Below the pieces are notes generated by a model. The model was not told the DNA's origin. It did not search any database and worked only from the letters and a program-made list of their open reading frames with translations. 64,000 nucleotides of DNA, taken from positions 62,001 to 126,000 of the forward strand of contig CAXBCP010000008.1 of the NCBI GenBank assembly GCA_963974055.1, written 5' to 3'. Shown piece after piece: positions 34,790-42,730 of the stretch. This DNA is from CAXBCP01 sp963974055. Its GTDB lineage: Bacteria; Pseudomonadota; Alphaproteobacteria; MPNO01; UBA830. Position 1 is the stretch's first letter. Every line of letters begins with the position of its first letter. The translations under genes and the position numbers were made by a program.

Positions 34790-36232
34790 ATGGTTTCGGT
34801 CCTTTTTATCATACCCCCGGAGAACCATTACATTGAATCCAATGTTTCTCCGAAAATCGAGAAGGGCAGGGAGTTTCGCCAGAAACTCGGACTGCTCTAT
34901 GTCGGCGGATATGTGCGCGATGCGACCGGCGTGGAGCCGAAGATACTCGACTGTCTTGCCGACGGCTGGTCGCTGGACGACCTGGAGCGTCACATAGGCG
35001 AAACCAAGCCCGATCTGGTGGGCTTCAGCGTTCTCACATTCAACGTGCTCGACTGTCTGGACGCGGCCGAACGTATCCGCAAGGCGAGCCCGGCGACCAG
35101 GATCTGTTTCGGCGGTTTTCATGCAACGATCTATCCGAATGAATCGCTTGCGCTGCCGGTGGTGGATTTTGTCGTCTTCGGCGACGGCGAACTGACATTC
35201 TCGGAACTCGTATCCGCAATGCAGGCCGGTGCGCCCGGATACGAAGACCGTCTTGCCGCCATCGACGGCCTCGGCTGGATGTCGGCAACCGGCGAGGCGT
35301 TTATGAACAAGCCGCGCCGGATGATCACCCGGACGGAATTCGACGCCTTTCCCTTGCCGGCGCACGACCTGCTCGATTTCGATAAATACAGTGTCGTGCT
35401 CGCGGATACCGGCCGGGTTGCGTCGATCCAGACGTCCCGCGGGTGTCCGGCAAAATGCACGTTTTGCGATATCCGGATGACCCCCTATCGATACCGGACC
35501 GGCGAGCGCATCGTCGAAGAGATCCGGCATCTCAAGGCGATGGATGTGAACGAGTTCTTCATTGTCGACGATACGTTCACGATCAACCGCGATCGCGTTC
35601 TCGACGTCTGCAAACGCCTGGTCGACGAAAAACTGAATATCACCTTCAAAGTCAGTTCGCGCGTCGATTCCGTCGATGAGGAAATGCTCGGCTGGCTGAA
35701 AAAGGCGGGCTGCACGCGTATCCATTACGGCGTCGAAAGCGGATCCCAGCGGCTGCTCGATCTGCTCGAGAAAGGCATCACTCTCGATCAGGTGCGAAAA
35801 ACCTTCGCGATGACGCGGAAGGCGGGCATCGGTACATATGCCTATATGATGATCGGCATCCCGACCGAAACGCCGGACGAAATGGAACAGTCGATCCGTT
35901 TTGCCCGCGAACTTCGTCCCGATCACGCGAATTTTTCCATCTGCACGCCGTTTCCCAAGACAAAGCTGTATGAAACCTGGCTCGCGGAAAATCCTGACCA
36001 GGACGATTACTGGGGCGAATTCGCGCGGTCGCCAAACCCCGATTTCAAGCTTCACACCGCGAACGAATATCTCGACGGTCAGCAACTGCGCGAACTGCAA
36101 AGCAGGGCTTTGCGCAAATTCTATTCGTCGCCGCGTCTGATTCTCCGGGAAACGCTCCGCACGCGGTCGTGGCGGCAGTTCAAAATGAAAGCGACCGTGG
36201 GCCTTCGGATGCTGAGTCCCCGTCTGGCCTGA
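34790..36232 (+). CDS. B12-binding-domain radical SAM protein
   Basis: A 480-residue enzyme. The N-terminal ~140 residues form a cobalamin-binding Rossmann domain (PDLVGFSVLTFNVLDCLDAA, then CFGGFHATIYP). The radical SAM core starts with RGCPAKCTFC, with Cys219, Cys223 and Cys226 binding the 4Fe-4S cluster. Later SAM-site segments are FFIVDDTF and GVESGSQRLLDLLEKG. Members of this class catalyse C- or P-methylation and rearrangements at unreactive carbons. In a polysaccharide locus it may methylate a sugar or lipid carbon. AAAGGG seven bases before ATG 34790 decides the start over the longer frame at 34742. Confidence 0.88.
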   Translation: MVSVLFIIPPENHYIESNVSPKIEKGREFRQKLGLLYVGGYVRDATGVEPKILDCLADGWSLDDLERHIGETKPDLVGFSVLTFNVLDCLDAAERIRKASPATRICFGGFHATIYPNESLALPVVDFVVFGDGELTFSELVSAMQAGAPGYEDRLAAIDGLGWMSATGEAFMNKPRRMITRTEFDAFPLPAHDLLDFDKYSVVLADTGRVASIQTSRGCPAKCTFCDIRMTPYRYRTGERIVEEIRHLKAMDVNEFFIVDDTFTINRDRVLDVCKRLVDEKLNITFKVSSRVDSVDEEMLGWLKKAGCTRIHYGVESGSQRLLDLLEKGITLDQVRKTFAMTRKAGIGTYAYMMIGIPTETPDEMEQSIRFARELRPDHANFSICTPFPKTKLYETWLAENPDQDDYWGEFARSPNPDFKLHTANEYLDGQQLRELQSRALRKFYSSPRLILRETLRTRSWRQFKMKATVGLRMLSPRLA

Positions 36233-36274
36233 CACGTCAGCCGATCGCCGACGCATCGTGAACCAGCCACTACA

Positions 36275-37414
36275 ATGAAAATGTCCGAGCCTCCCATGAA
36301 TATCTGCCATGTCGTGACGGGATTCGGGGGTGGCGTTTATACGTCGGTCCGGCAGATCGTTTCCTGTCAGCGGTCGATGGGCCACAAAGTCGCGATCGTC
36401 CGCGATTTTCGCGGCCCGTATCCGGCGGCGGATCTCGAGGATTATCCGGAGAACGTCAAATTCTTCGAGTGGGACGTCCCCAGGGAAATATCCCCGGCGA
36501 CGGACTGGCGCGCGTTCCGGCGGCTGTACGGAATCCTCAGGCGGGAGCGGCCGGATATCGTGCATCTCCACTGTGCGAAAGCGGGGTTTATCGGGCGCAT
36601 AGCCGCCCGCATGCTGGGAATACCGGCGGTCTATTCGCCGCGCGGTCTGCCGTTCTATCGTGCCGATGTGTCCGGGCTGCGGCGGCGGATATACTTTGTC
36701 CTGGAATATCTGCTTGCCCGTTTCGGCGGGACGATCGTTGCGTGTTCAGGCCGTGAATTTACCGGCGTGGAACGCCTGACGCGCCGGCGGAAGCTGATCA
36801 GTAACGGGATCGACCTGGCGGATATAGGCGGGGACGGCACCCGGTCCGCACACGGCGGTGCGCCGCACCCTTTCACCATCGTAACGGTCGGGTTGATAAA
36901 TTACGCGCGGAATCCAGAACTGGTCAGTGCGCTTGCACTCCGGTCGCCCCCGGACTGGCGCTGGATATGGATCGGAGACGGCGAACTGCGCAAAGTTCTG
37001 GACGGTCATCCCAGGATCGAGACACCGGGATGGATGCCGAGAGGCGAGGCGCTTCACCTGATGTCGGCGGTCGACGTTCAGTTGCATCCGTCGAAATGGG
37101 AGGGGCTTCCACTTGTCGTGCTCGAGGGCATGGCCCTGGGATTGCCGGTGGTTGCGTCGAATATCGTTGGCAACGCCGATGTGATCGAAGATGGGAAAAG
37201 CGGATTTCTGATCGACGACGATGAGGATTACCTGAGGGTGCTCGCCGAGCTCGCGGATAATGAGAATCTGCGCGGACGGATCGGTGCCGCTGCCCGCAGG
37301 CGTGTCGAACAGGAATTTTCTGCAGGCGCGCTCGTCCCCAGATGGGTGGAGTTGTATCGCGACGAAATCGCGCGGAAATCGCGGCGGCGGGAAGCGGCGA
37401 TTTCGGGAACGTGA
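36275..37414 (+). CDS. Glycosyltransferase, GT4-like
   Basis: A 379-residue GT-B enzyme. The N-terminus MNICHVVTGFGGGVYTSVRQ (from ATG 36296) is the conserved part, so the first seven residues may be untranslated. PDIVHLHCAKAGFIGRIAAR resembles family 4 members acting on undecaprenyl-linked acceptors. The donor half ends VQLHPSKWEGLPLVVLEGMA with the E-x7-E pair. It follows the radical SAM gene by 42 bases and precedes the initiating transferase. Confidence 0.86.
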   Translation: MKMSEPPMNICHVVTGFGGGVYTSVRQIVSCQRSMGHKVAIVRDFRGPYPAADLEDYPENVKFFEWDVPREISPATDWRAFRRLYGILRRERPDIVHLHCAKAGFIGRIAARMLGIPAVYSPRGLPFYRADVSGLRRRIYFVLEYLLARFGGTIVACSGREFTGVERLTRRRKLISNGIDLADIGGDGTRSAHGGAPHPFTIVTVGLINYARNPELVSALALRSPPDWRWIWIGDGELRKVLDGHPRIETPGWMPRGEALHLMSAVDVQLHPSKWEGLPLVVLEGMALGLPVVASNIVGNADVIEDGKSGFLIDDDEDYLRVLAELADNENLRGRIGAAARRRVEQEFSAGALVPRWVELYRDEIARKSRRREAAISGT

Positions 37415-37658
37415 AGGTCGTGTAGGCATCCGGACGTCCGGATTCCGTTAGTACAGACGACCGGATACTGCCGGTTCGCTAAAATCGGTACAACAAATGT
37501 ATTATCATCAAAGCATTCATATGATGACAACTGCGCTTTATAGACGCATCGGCAGCCAAAAACCGGTGTGGATTACTTGCGCGTTATGGTAGAAAATTTG
37601 TCAAAGATACTGAATTATTTGAGATGCGGAATGCTATGGAAAGAAATGGCCTGATTCC

Positions 37659-39095
37659 GTGACGGAAGAGTCGTCGGAAAAACTCGCTTTGAGTTTTCGC
37701 GATCGCAAATGGCTCGTTTGGCTGTTGGTCGCCATCGATATTCTTGTTCTTGAGTTCTGCCTTGCGCTGGGATTCGGTGTACGCGTCGCTGTTTCCGACT
37801 GGATTCCGTATGCCTACGACGCTCAGACTTTCATCGGCCTTGCCACGGGCGTGCTGATCGTGCCTGTCACCTTGCTCCTGTCGGGCGTTTACCCTGGATA
37901 CGGGATGAACGATGTCGAGCGTATGCGCCGGGTCGTGACCATGACCACGGTCGTCTTCGCAAGCCTGATCGGCTGGGACTACCTCGTTCAGCAAGGCCAA
38001 TGGTCGCGCGGCGTGTTGCTGGCGACCTGGGCGATTGCGATCGTTCTTCTGCCCCTGGTGTTCGGCGCGACGCGGCGGTTGTTCGTTCGTTCCGGCATCT
38101 GGGGCACGCCTCTGCTGTTGATCGGCGCCAGAGGCGCTGCCGAACAGCTTATCCAGATTATCGCCCGCGACGACAAGATCGGCTACACTCCGATCGGAAT
38201 CCTGGATTTCGATTCCGCTCTGGTCGGCACCGATATCGACGGGGTGCCGGTGATCGGGACCGTCAAGGATGCCGATTGGTGGGCGCGGCGGATCAAGACG
38301 GCAGCGGTTGCGATGCCCGAGCTGAATGGCGATCAGATTGCCGAGCTGTGCGCGAAGCTGCCTTTTCCGCAGGTGCTGATCCTGCCGGAATTCAGGGAGT
38401 TGCAGACATCCTGGGTGACGCCGCGCGATATGAACGGCGTCCTCGTCCTGGACGTGAAGAAGAATCTTCTGCTGCGGCGGAACAGCATGATCAAAAGGAT
38501 TGCCGATCTTGTTCTGGGCAGTTTTTTGCTGGCTTTCAGCCTGCCACTGCTGGTGTTCGCATGCGCCGCGATAATGCTCATAAGCCCCGGACCGCCGTTT
38601 TACCGGCATGAAGTAGCCGGGCGCGGCAAGCGGCCGTTTTCGATGCTTAAAATACGCACGATGCACCCGAAGTCCAAAGACCGTTTGCAAAGGTTTCTGG
38701 ACGAAAACCCGGAACGGCGGGTCGAGTGGCTCAGGAATTTCAAACTGAGGGACGATCCCAGGATTATTCCGTTCGTCGGGGCTTTTCTGCGCCGCAGCAG
38801 CATCGACGAGCTCCCCCAGCTATTGAACGTGCTGCGCGGGGAAATGAGTTTGGTCGGACCGCGGCCGCTGGCGGTCTATGAACTTGAATGGGTCGATCCC
38901 GACTACGTAAATCTGCGGTGCAGCGTGCCGCCCGGGATAACGGGGCTGTGGCAGGTCGAAAAACGAAGCCAGGGCAGCGTGGACGACCGCGAAAAGCTGG
39001 ATACCTACTACATCCGCAACTGGTCGCTGTGGCTGGATGTGTACATTCTGTTCAGAACCTTTCCGGCAGTGGTATCGGCCAAAGGCGCATTTTAG
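37659..39095 (+). CDS. Undecaprenyl-phosphate sugar phosphotransferase, WbaP-like
   Basis: A 478-residue polyprenyl-phosphate hexose-1-phosphate transferase that starts repeat-unit assembly. There are about four N-terminal transmembrane helices, a CoA-binding-like middle domain (LLLIGARGAAEQLIQII) and a C-terminal catalytic domain with a re-entrant helix (MIKRIADLVLGSFLLAFSLP). Catalytic-domain motifs are KIRTMHPKS, LRRSSIDELPQLLNVLRGEM, SLVGPRPL and PGITGLWQVEKRS. The start is GTG 37659 with a weak ribosome-binding site. The sugar is probably galactose or glucose, by family only. Confidence 0.92.
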   Translation: MTEESSEKLALSFRDRKWLVWLLVAIDILVLEFCLALGFGVRVAVSDWIPYAYDAQTFIGLATGVLIVPVTLLLSGVYPGYGMNDVERMRRVVTMTTVVFASLIGWDYLVQQGQWSRGVLLATWAIAIVLLPLVFGATRRLFVRSGIWGTPLLLIGARGAAEQLIQIIARDDKIGYTPIGILDFDSALVGTDIDGVPVIGTVKDADWWARRIKTAAVAMPELNGDQIAELCAKLPFPQVLILPEFRELQTSWVTPRDMNGVLVLDVKKNLLLRRNSMIKRIADLVLGSFLLAFSLPLLVFACAAIMLISPGPPFYRHEVAGRGKRPFSMLKIRTMHPKSKDRLQRFLDENPERRVEWLRNFKLRDDPRIIPFVGAFLRRSSIDELPQLLNVLRGEMSLVGPRPLAVYELEWVDPDYVNLRCSVPPGITGLWQVEKRSQGSVDDREKLDTYYIRNWSLWLDVYILFRTFPAVVSAKGAF

Positions 39096-39116
39096 CGGCG
39101 GGCGCGTCGCAGTATT

Positions 39117-39863
39117 TTAAGGCCGGTTCTTCTGCCGGTGTCCTGTCCATGTCCATGTCAGGCCGTGCGAGCTTTCGGCCCGGCCCTCGATCCGGTCGGG
39201 GGTCGTCAACCGGCCGGTGCGGGTAACCCAGCCGCCGGCCCCGTTATCGAATTCGATTGTCAGAATGTCGCCGTTGCGGCGCCATTTCCAGAAATTGGGC
39301 ATCGGCGCATCCGCGATTTCGCCTGATGGCAGAAGCCGGATAATCTGACGGCTGCCGGACCGGTCGATCATTACCCAGCGGGAACCGGTCAAAAGCGCCG
39401 CCGCGCCGGCCCCGGACTGCGCCGGAACGGCGTTCGCCGAAGGAATATTTGCAGAACCGCGCAGAGCGGTCGCCGACCCCTGCGTGGAAGCGACCGCAGC
39501 AGCGGCGGTGTTCGATGCCGTTCTTGCAGACGTTATCTGCCGCAATCTTTCGATTACGGCGGGATCCGCCCGGCCTGTCTGGGGCAGGCCTTGCTGCCGC
39601 TGAAAAGCGATTAACGCGCGGACGGTCTGTCGTCCCATAAGGCCGTCGGCCGGTCCGGGGTCGAAGCCTTCCGACGCGAGCATCTGCTGTACCTGCTGGA
39701 GTCCGGCCTGCGCCGCCGCCTCCGGCGCCTGGGCGCGGACATCCGGGCTCACTGCCGGCTGCGCCGCCAGTATGAGCAGAAGGATTATGAATGCGGGGCA
39801 CAGGGCGACGTGGCGGAACGCAGTTCGGAACGGTCTTTGCATTGATCTCATAATCGACTTCAT
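39117..39863 (-). CDS. Exported peptidoglycan-binding-domain protein
   Basis: About 248 residues. An N-terminal hydrophobic segment (LCPAFIILLLILAAQPAV) serves as a signal peptide or anchor. A PG_binding_1-type domain follows (GLQQVQQMLASEGFDPGPAD, then GLMGRQTVRALIAFQRQQ). After an Ala/Ser linker a C-terminal ~100-residue domain contains GSRWVMIDRSGSRQII and repeated Trp (FWKWRRNGD, LTWTWTGH); I do not recognise it. The start is uncertain among ATGs at 39881, 39863 and 39842. It is transcribed leftward between the initiating transferase and the export genes, and may anchor the machinery to the wall. Confidence 0.75.
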   Translation of the reverse strand: MKSIMRSMQRPFRTAFRHVALCPAFIILLLILAAQPAVSPDVRAQAPEAAAQAGLQQVQQMLASEGFDPGPADGLMGRQTVRALIAFQRQQGLPQTGRADPAVIERLRQITSARTASNTAAAAVASTQGSATALRGSANIPSANAVPAQSGAGAAALLTGSRWVMIDRSGSRQIIRLLPSGEIADAPMPNFWKWRRNGDILTIEFDNGAGGWVTRTGRLTTPDRIEGRAESSHGLTWTWTGHRQKNRP

Positions 39864-40127
39864 GAACGGGGCGCACGGCACCCGCCTGACGGGAACCGAC
39901 GTAATATCACCACCCTAAATAGGCAATTGCAGCGATCCGCGCCATATGCGCGCGCCAAATATAATAGAGGGATGGGCGCAATGATTAACCAGTTCTGTTT
40001 ACCATAACCGGTTTCTATAATGTGTCGCTGACGGCGGCGAATAAATGTTTGGTACAATTTAGGGACTTTGGTAGTATTCCGCCGACATGACTGTAAAACC
40101 GGCGGTTCGCCCGTCAGGAGGATTTGC

Positions 40128-40673
40128 ATGTTTTCACGTATTCGGCGTATCGCCGCTATTGCCGCGATCGCTTTGCTGGCCGTCACATTCACGCAGCAGA
40201 ACGCCCAGGCACAGACTCAACTGCAATTGCCGGCGGTGTTACAGGCGCAGATCGATATCGCGATGGCTGCGGGCTCTCCGGCACAGATTGCCGCGGCGCT
40301 GAGCCGGGTTCTCGCCGCGAATCCGGCATTTGCCGGCGCAATCGCGACCAGGGCGGCCGAGGCCAATCCGGGGCTTGCCGTCGAGATCGGCCGGGCGGCG
40401 GCGACCGTTATTGCGGCGTCGAACCTGTCGCCTGTACAGAAGGCGGCGCAGGCAACGGCGGCGGCGCGGGGACTCGCCACGGTGAATGCGGCGGCGGCGG
40501 CGGATATCGTCGCGGCGATGGGCGATGCAGCGCCGGATCTTCAGGCCAGCCTTACCGTGGTCGTCGCGGAGATCGAAACCGCGGGGGGGGCGGACAACAC
40601 GACCGTTGTTGTGGTCGAGGAAGATGTCTTCGACGTTGTTGAACTCAGCGAAGGCGATATCACAGGTTCCTGA
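40128..40673 (+). CDS. Exported Ala-rich protein of unknown function
   Basis: A 181-residue protein with a clear signal peptide (MFSRIRRIAAIAAIALLAVT, cut near AQAQ) and an AGGAGG ribosome-binding site seven bases before ATG 40128. The mature part is an alanine-rich helical repeat (SPAQIAAALSRVLAANPAFA, then LSPVQKAAQATAAARG). The C-terminal ~35 residues turn acidic (VVVVEEDVFDVVELSEGD). No known family is recognised. Its place just upstream of the outer-membrane export genes suggests a periplasmic role in polysaccharide secretion. Confidence 0.75.
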   Translation: MFSRIRRIAAIAAIALLAVTFTQQNAQAQTQLQLPAVLQAQIDIAMAAGSPAQIAAALSRVLAANPAFAGAIATRAAEANPGLAVEIGRAAATVIAASNLSPVQKAAQATAAARGLATVNAAAAADIVAAMGDAAPDLQASLTVVVAEIETAGGADNTTVVVVEEDVFDVVELSEGDITGS

Positions 40674-40840
40674 TCGGGGCGGATCGCCGGTCCGTTATCT
40701 TTGTGACTTAGATGTCACGCGTCATCTGCAACTTTTCCTTTGGATTCAAGTACATGTTGCACTGACTCGCGAAAAACGTTAACTAATTTTAAACTATGTT
40801 TGTGCTGTATGCGCTTGGTACTTATCAGGGGGATCGTTAG

Positions 40841-42103
40841 TTGCCGTCATTAACCAAGAATCGCAACATTTGCGTGATCGCAGCAGTCGCAATGTTCGCT
40901 ATTACAGCGGATTTCGCGCCGGCATTTGCGCAGACCGACAGCCGTACGACGACCGTGGGTGGCCGCGAGCGTCCCGAACTGGATGCCCTGGGCGTAAAAA
41001 GGGGCGGCTTCACAGTCTTCCCCTCCGTCGAGGTCAGCGAAACCTACGAAGACAATATTTTCAACGATCAGACCGGAACGATCGACGACTTCATCACCAC
41101 AGTGACCCCGGCCGTTCGCGTTCTGTCGAACTGGAGCACCCATTCGCTTCGCTTCAACGGGTCGGGCGATATCGTCCGTTACGCAACTAACGACAAGGAA
41201 GACAACGAAAAATACAAGCTCAGCACGGACGGGCGCCTGGACATTCAGCGCGATACGAGCGTTTCGGGCCTTATCGGATATGAAAAGAGCGTCGAAGACC
41301 GCGGATCCGTTGATGACGCCAACGGTCTGACGCCGACCGAATACGATGTCATCTCTCTGGATGCCGGTTTCCGGAACAAGTGGAACCGCGTTTCCCTGGA
41401 TTCAAGGGGCACTCTGCGGCGCCGCGATTTCGACGATGTAGCGACCACGGCCGGTGTAACCAACAATGACGACCGTGACCGGGACGAGTACAAACTGGAC
41501 GTCCGGGGCGAGTATGAAATCCTGCCTGAATACAATGCCTTTGCGCAGGTTATCCTGACCTCGATCGATTACGACAGCGCCGTCGACGACGCCGGGGTAA
41601 ATCGCGATAACGAGGGATATGAAATCCGGGGCGGCGCGCGGATCGATATCAGCGGGCTGCTGTTCGGTGACGTCTTCGTCGGCTATATCAGCCGCGATTA
41701 CGAAGCGGCGTCGCTGAATTCCGTAGATGAATTTTCGGCCGGTGTTGACCTCACATGGAACGCGACGGCGCTGACCACCGTAAAGGGTGGCGTGAAACGC
41801 GGCGTTTCTGAAACCACACTGGTGAGCTCGTCGGGCAACCTGTCGACGGCGGTCAATGCGTCGGTGGATCACGAATTGCTGAGAAACCTTATTCTGACGG
41901 GCCGGCTTGGCGTATCGCGCGACGAGTTCAAGGGAACGAACCGCGAAGACGAATATATTCGCGCCGGCGTTCGGGCAAAGTATATGCTCAATCGTTACGT
42001 CTATCTCACACTTGATTACGATTACGCGACCCGGGAATCGAACGCGGCCAATTCGGATTACGACACCAACAAGGTTCTGTTTAAGATCAGAGGGCAATTG
42101 TAG
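40841..42103 (+). CDS. Outer-membrane beta-barrel protein of the polysaccharide locus
   Basis: A 420-residue exported protein starting at TTG 40841, with CAGGGGG seven bases upstream. The signal peptide ends FAPAFAQ. The mature part is a series of alternating amphipathic strands rich in Asp, Tyr, Thr and Arg (VFPSVEVSETYEDNIF, VYLTLDYDYATRES), finishing with a terminal strand ending in Leu, as in BBP2-like barrels. Such barrels in Wzx/Wzy-type loci are thought to help polymer exit. It lies 47 bases before the Wza-like gene. Confidence 0.82.
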   Translation: MPSLTKNRNICVIAAVAMFAITADFAPAFAQTDSRTTTVGGRERPELDALGVKRGGFTVFPSVEVSETYEDNIFNDQTGTIDDFITTVTPAVRVLSNWSTHSLRFNGSGDIVRYATNDKEDNEKYKLSTDGRLDIQRDTSVSGLIGYEKSVEDRGSVDDANGLTPTEYDVISLDAGFRNKWNRVSLDSRGTLRRRDFDDVATTAGVTNNDDRDRDEYKLDVRGEYEILPEYNAFAQVILTSIDYDSAVDDAGVNRDNEGYEIRGGARIDISGLLFGDVFVGYISRDYEAASLNSVDEFSAGVDLTWNATALTTVKGGVKRGVSETTLVSSSGNLSTAVNASVDHELLRNLILTGRLGVSRDEFKGTNREDEYIRAGVRAKYMLNRYVYLTLDYDYATRESNAANSDYDTNKVLFKIRGQL

Positions 42104-42150
42104 CCTGCCCCACAGTTTCTTTCGCCCGGGCGTTGGCCAAGGGAACACTG

Positions 42151-42702
42151 ATGTTTCGTTCTAGGTTTATTCAGTCGGCTATCGTGGGATTGTTCCTGTC
42201 GGTGGTCGCCGCGATATCCGCATCCGCGCAAAACGGCGGGATCGCGGAATACAGGCTCGGCTCCGGCGACGAGGTCCGCGTGACCGTGTTCGGCCAGCAG
42301 GACCTGTCCGGCAAGTTCACGGTCGACGGATCGGGGTTTGTTTCCCTGCCGCTGGTTGGAAATATCGCCGCCGGCGGAAAGACGTTACGCAATTTCGAAG
42401 CCAACATCATCCGCGCGCTCAAACCCGACTACTTGAAAAACCCCAGGGTCAGCGCCGAGGTGATGAACTACCGCCCGTTTTATATCATCGGCGAGGTCAA
42501 GAGGCCCGGCAGCTATCCTTATGTGAACGGTATGACCGTCGTTAACGCGGTGGCGCTTGCCGGAGGATATACATATAGGGCGAGGGAGAACCGGTTGCTC
42601 ATCATTCGGGCGACCGACCGGGACCGGGTCAAACGGCCCGCCAATCACGATACGTCGGTGCTCCCCGGCGACGTGATCGAAGTGCCGGAGAGATTTTTTT
42701 GA
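42151..42702 (+). CDS. Polysaccharide export protein, Wza/GumB-like
   Basis: A 183-residue protein with a signal peptide (MFRSRFIQSAIVGLFLSVVA, cut after ASAQ). The Poly_export domain starts YRLGSGDEVRVTVFGQQDLS and has GFVSLPLVGNIAAGGKTL. A single SLBB domain follows (PFYIIGEVKRPGSYPYVNGM). It is short, without the Wza C-terminal membrane helix, so it resembles GumB-type proteins that may rely on a separate barrel for the pore; the barrel gene is next to it. ATG 42151 has AAGGGA upstream and is preferred to the TTG at 42133. Confidence 0.9.
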   Translation: MFRSRFIQSAIVGLFLSVVAAISASAQNGGIAEYRLGSGDEVRVTVFGQQDLSGKFTVDGSGFVSLPLVGNIAAGGKTLRNFEANIIRALKPDYLKNPRVSAEVMNYRPFYIIGEVKRPGSYPYVNGMTVVNAVALAGGYTYRARENRLLIIRATDRDRVKRPANHDTSVLPGDVIEVPERFF

Positions 42703-42730
42703 CACCGCATAGACCATCCGGTCCGGCGTT

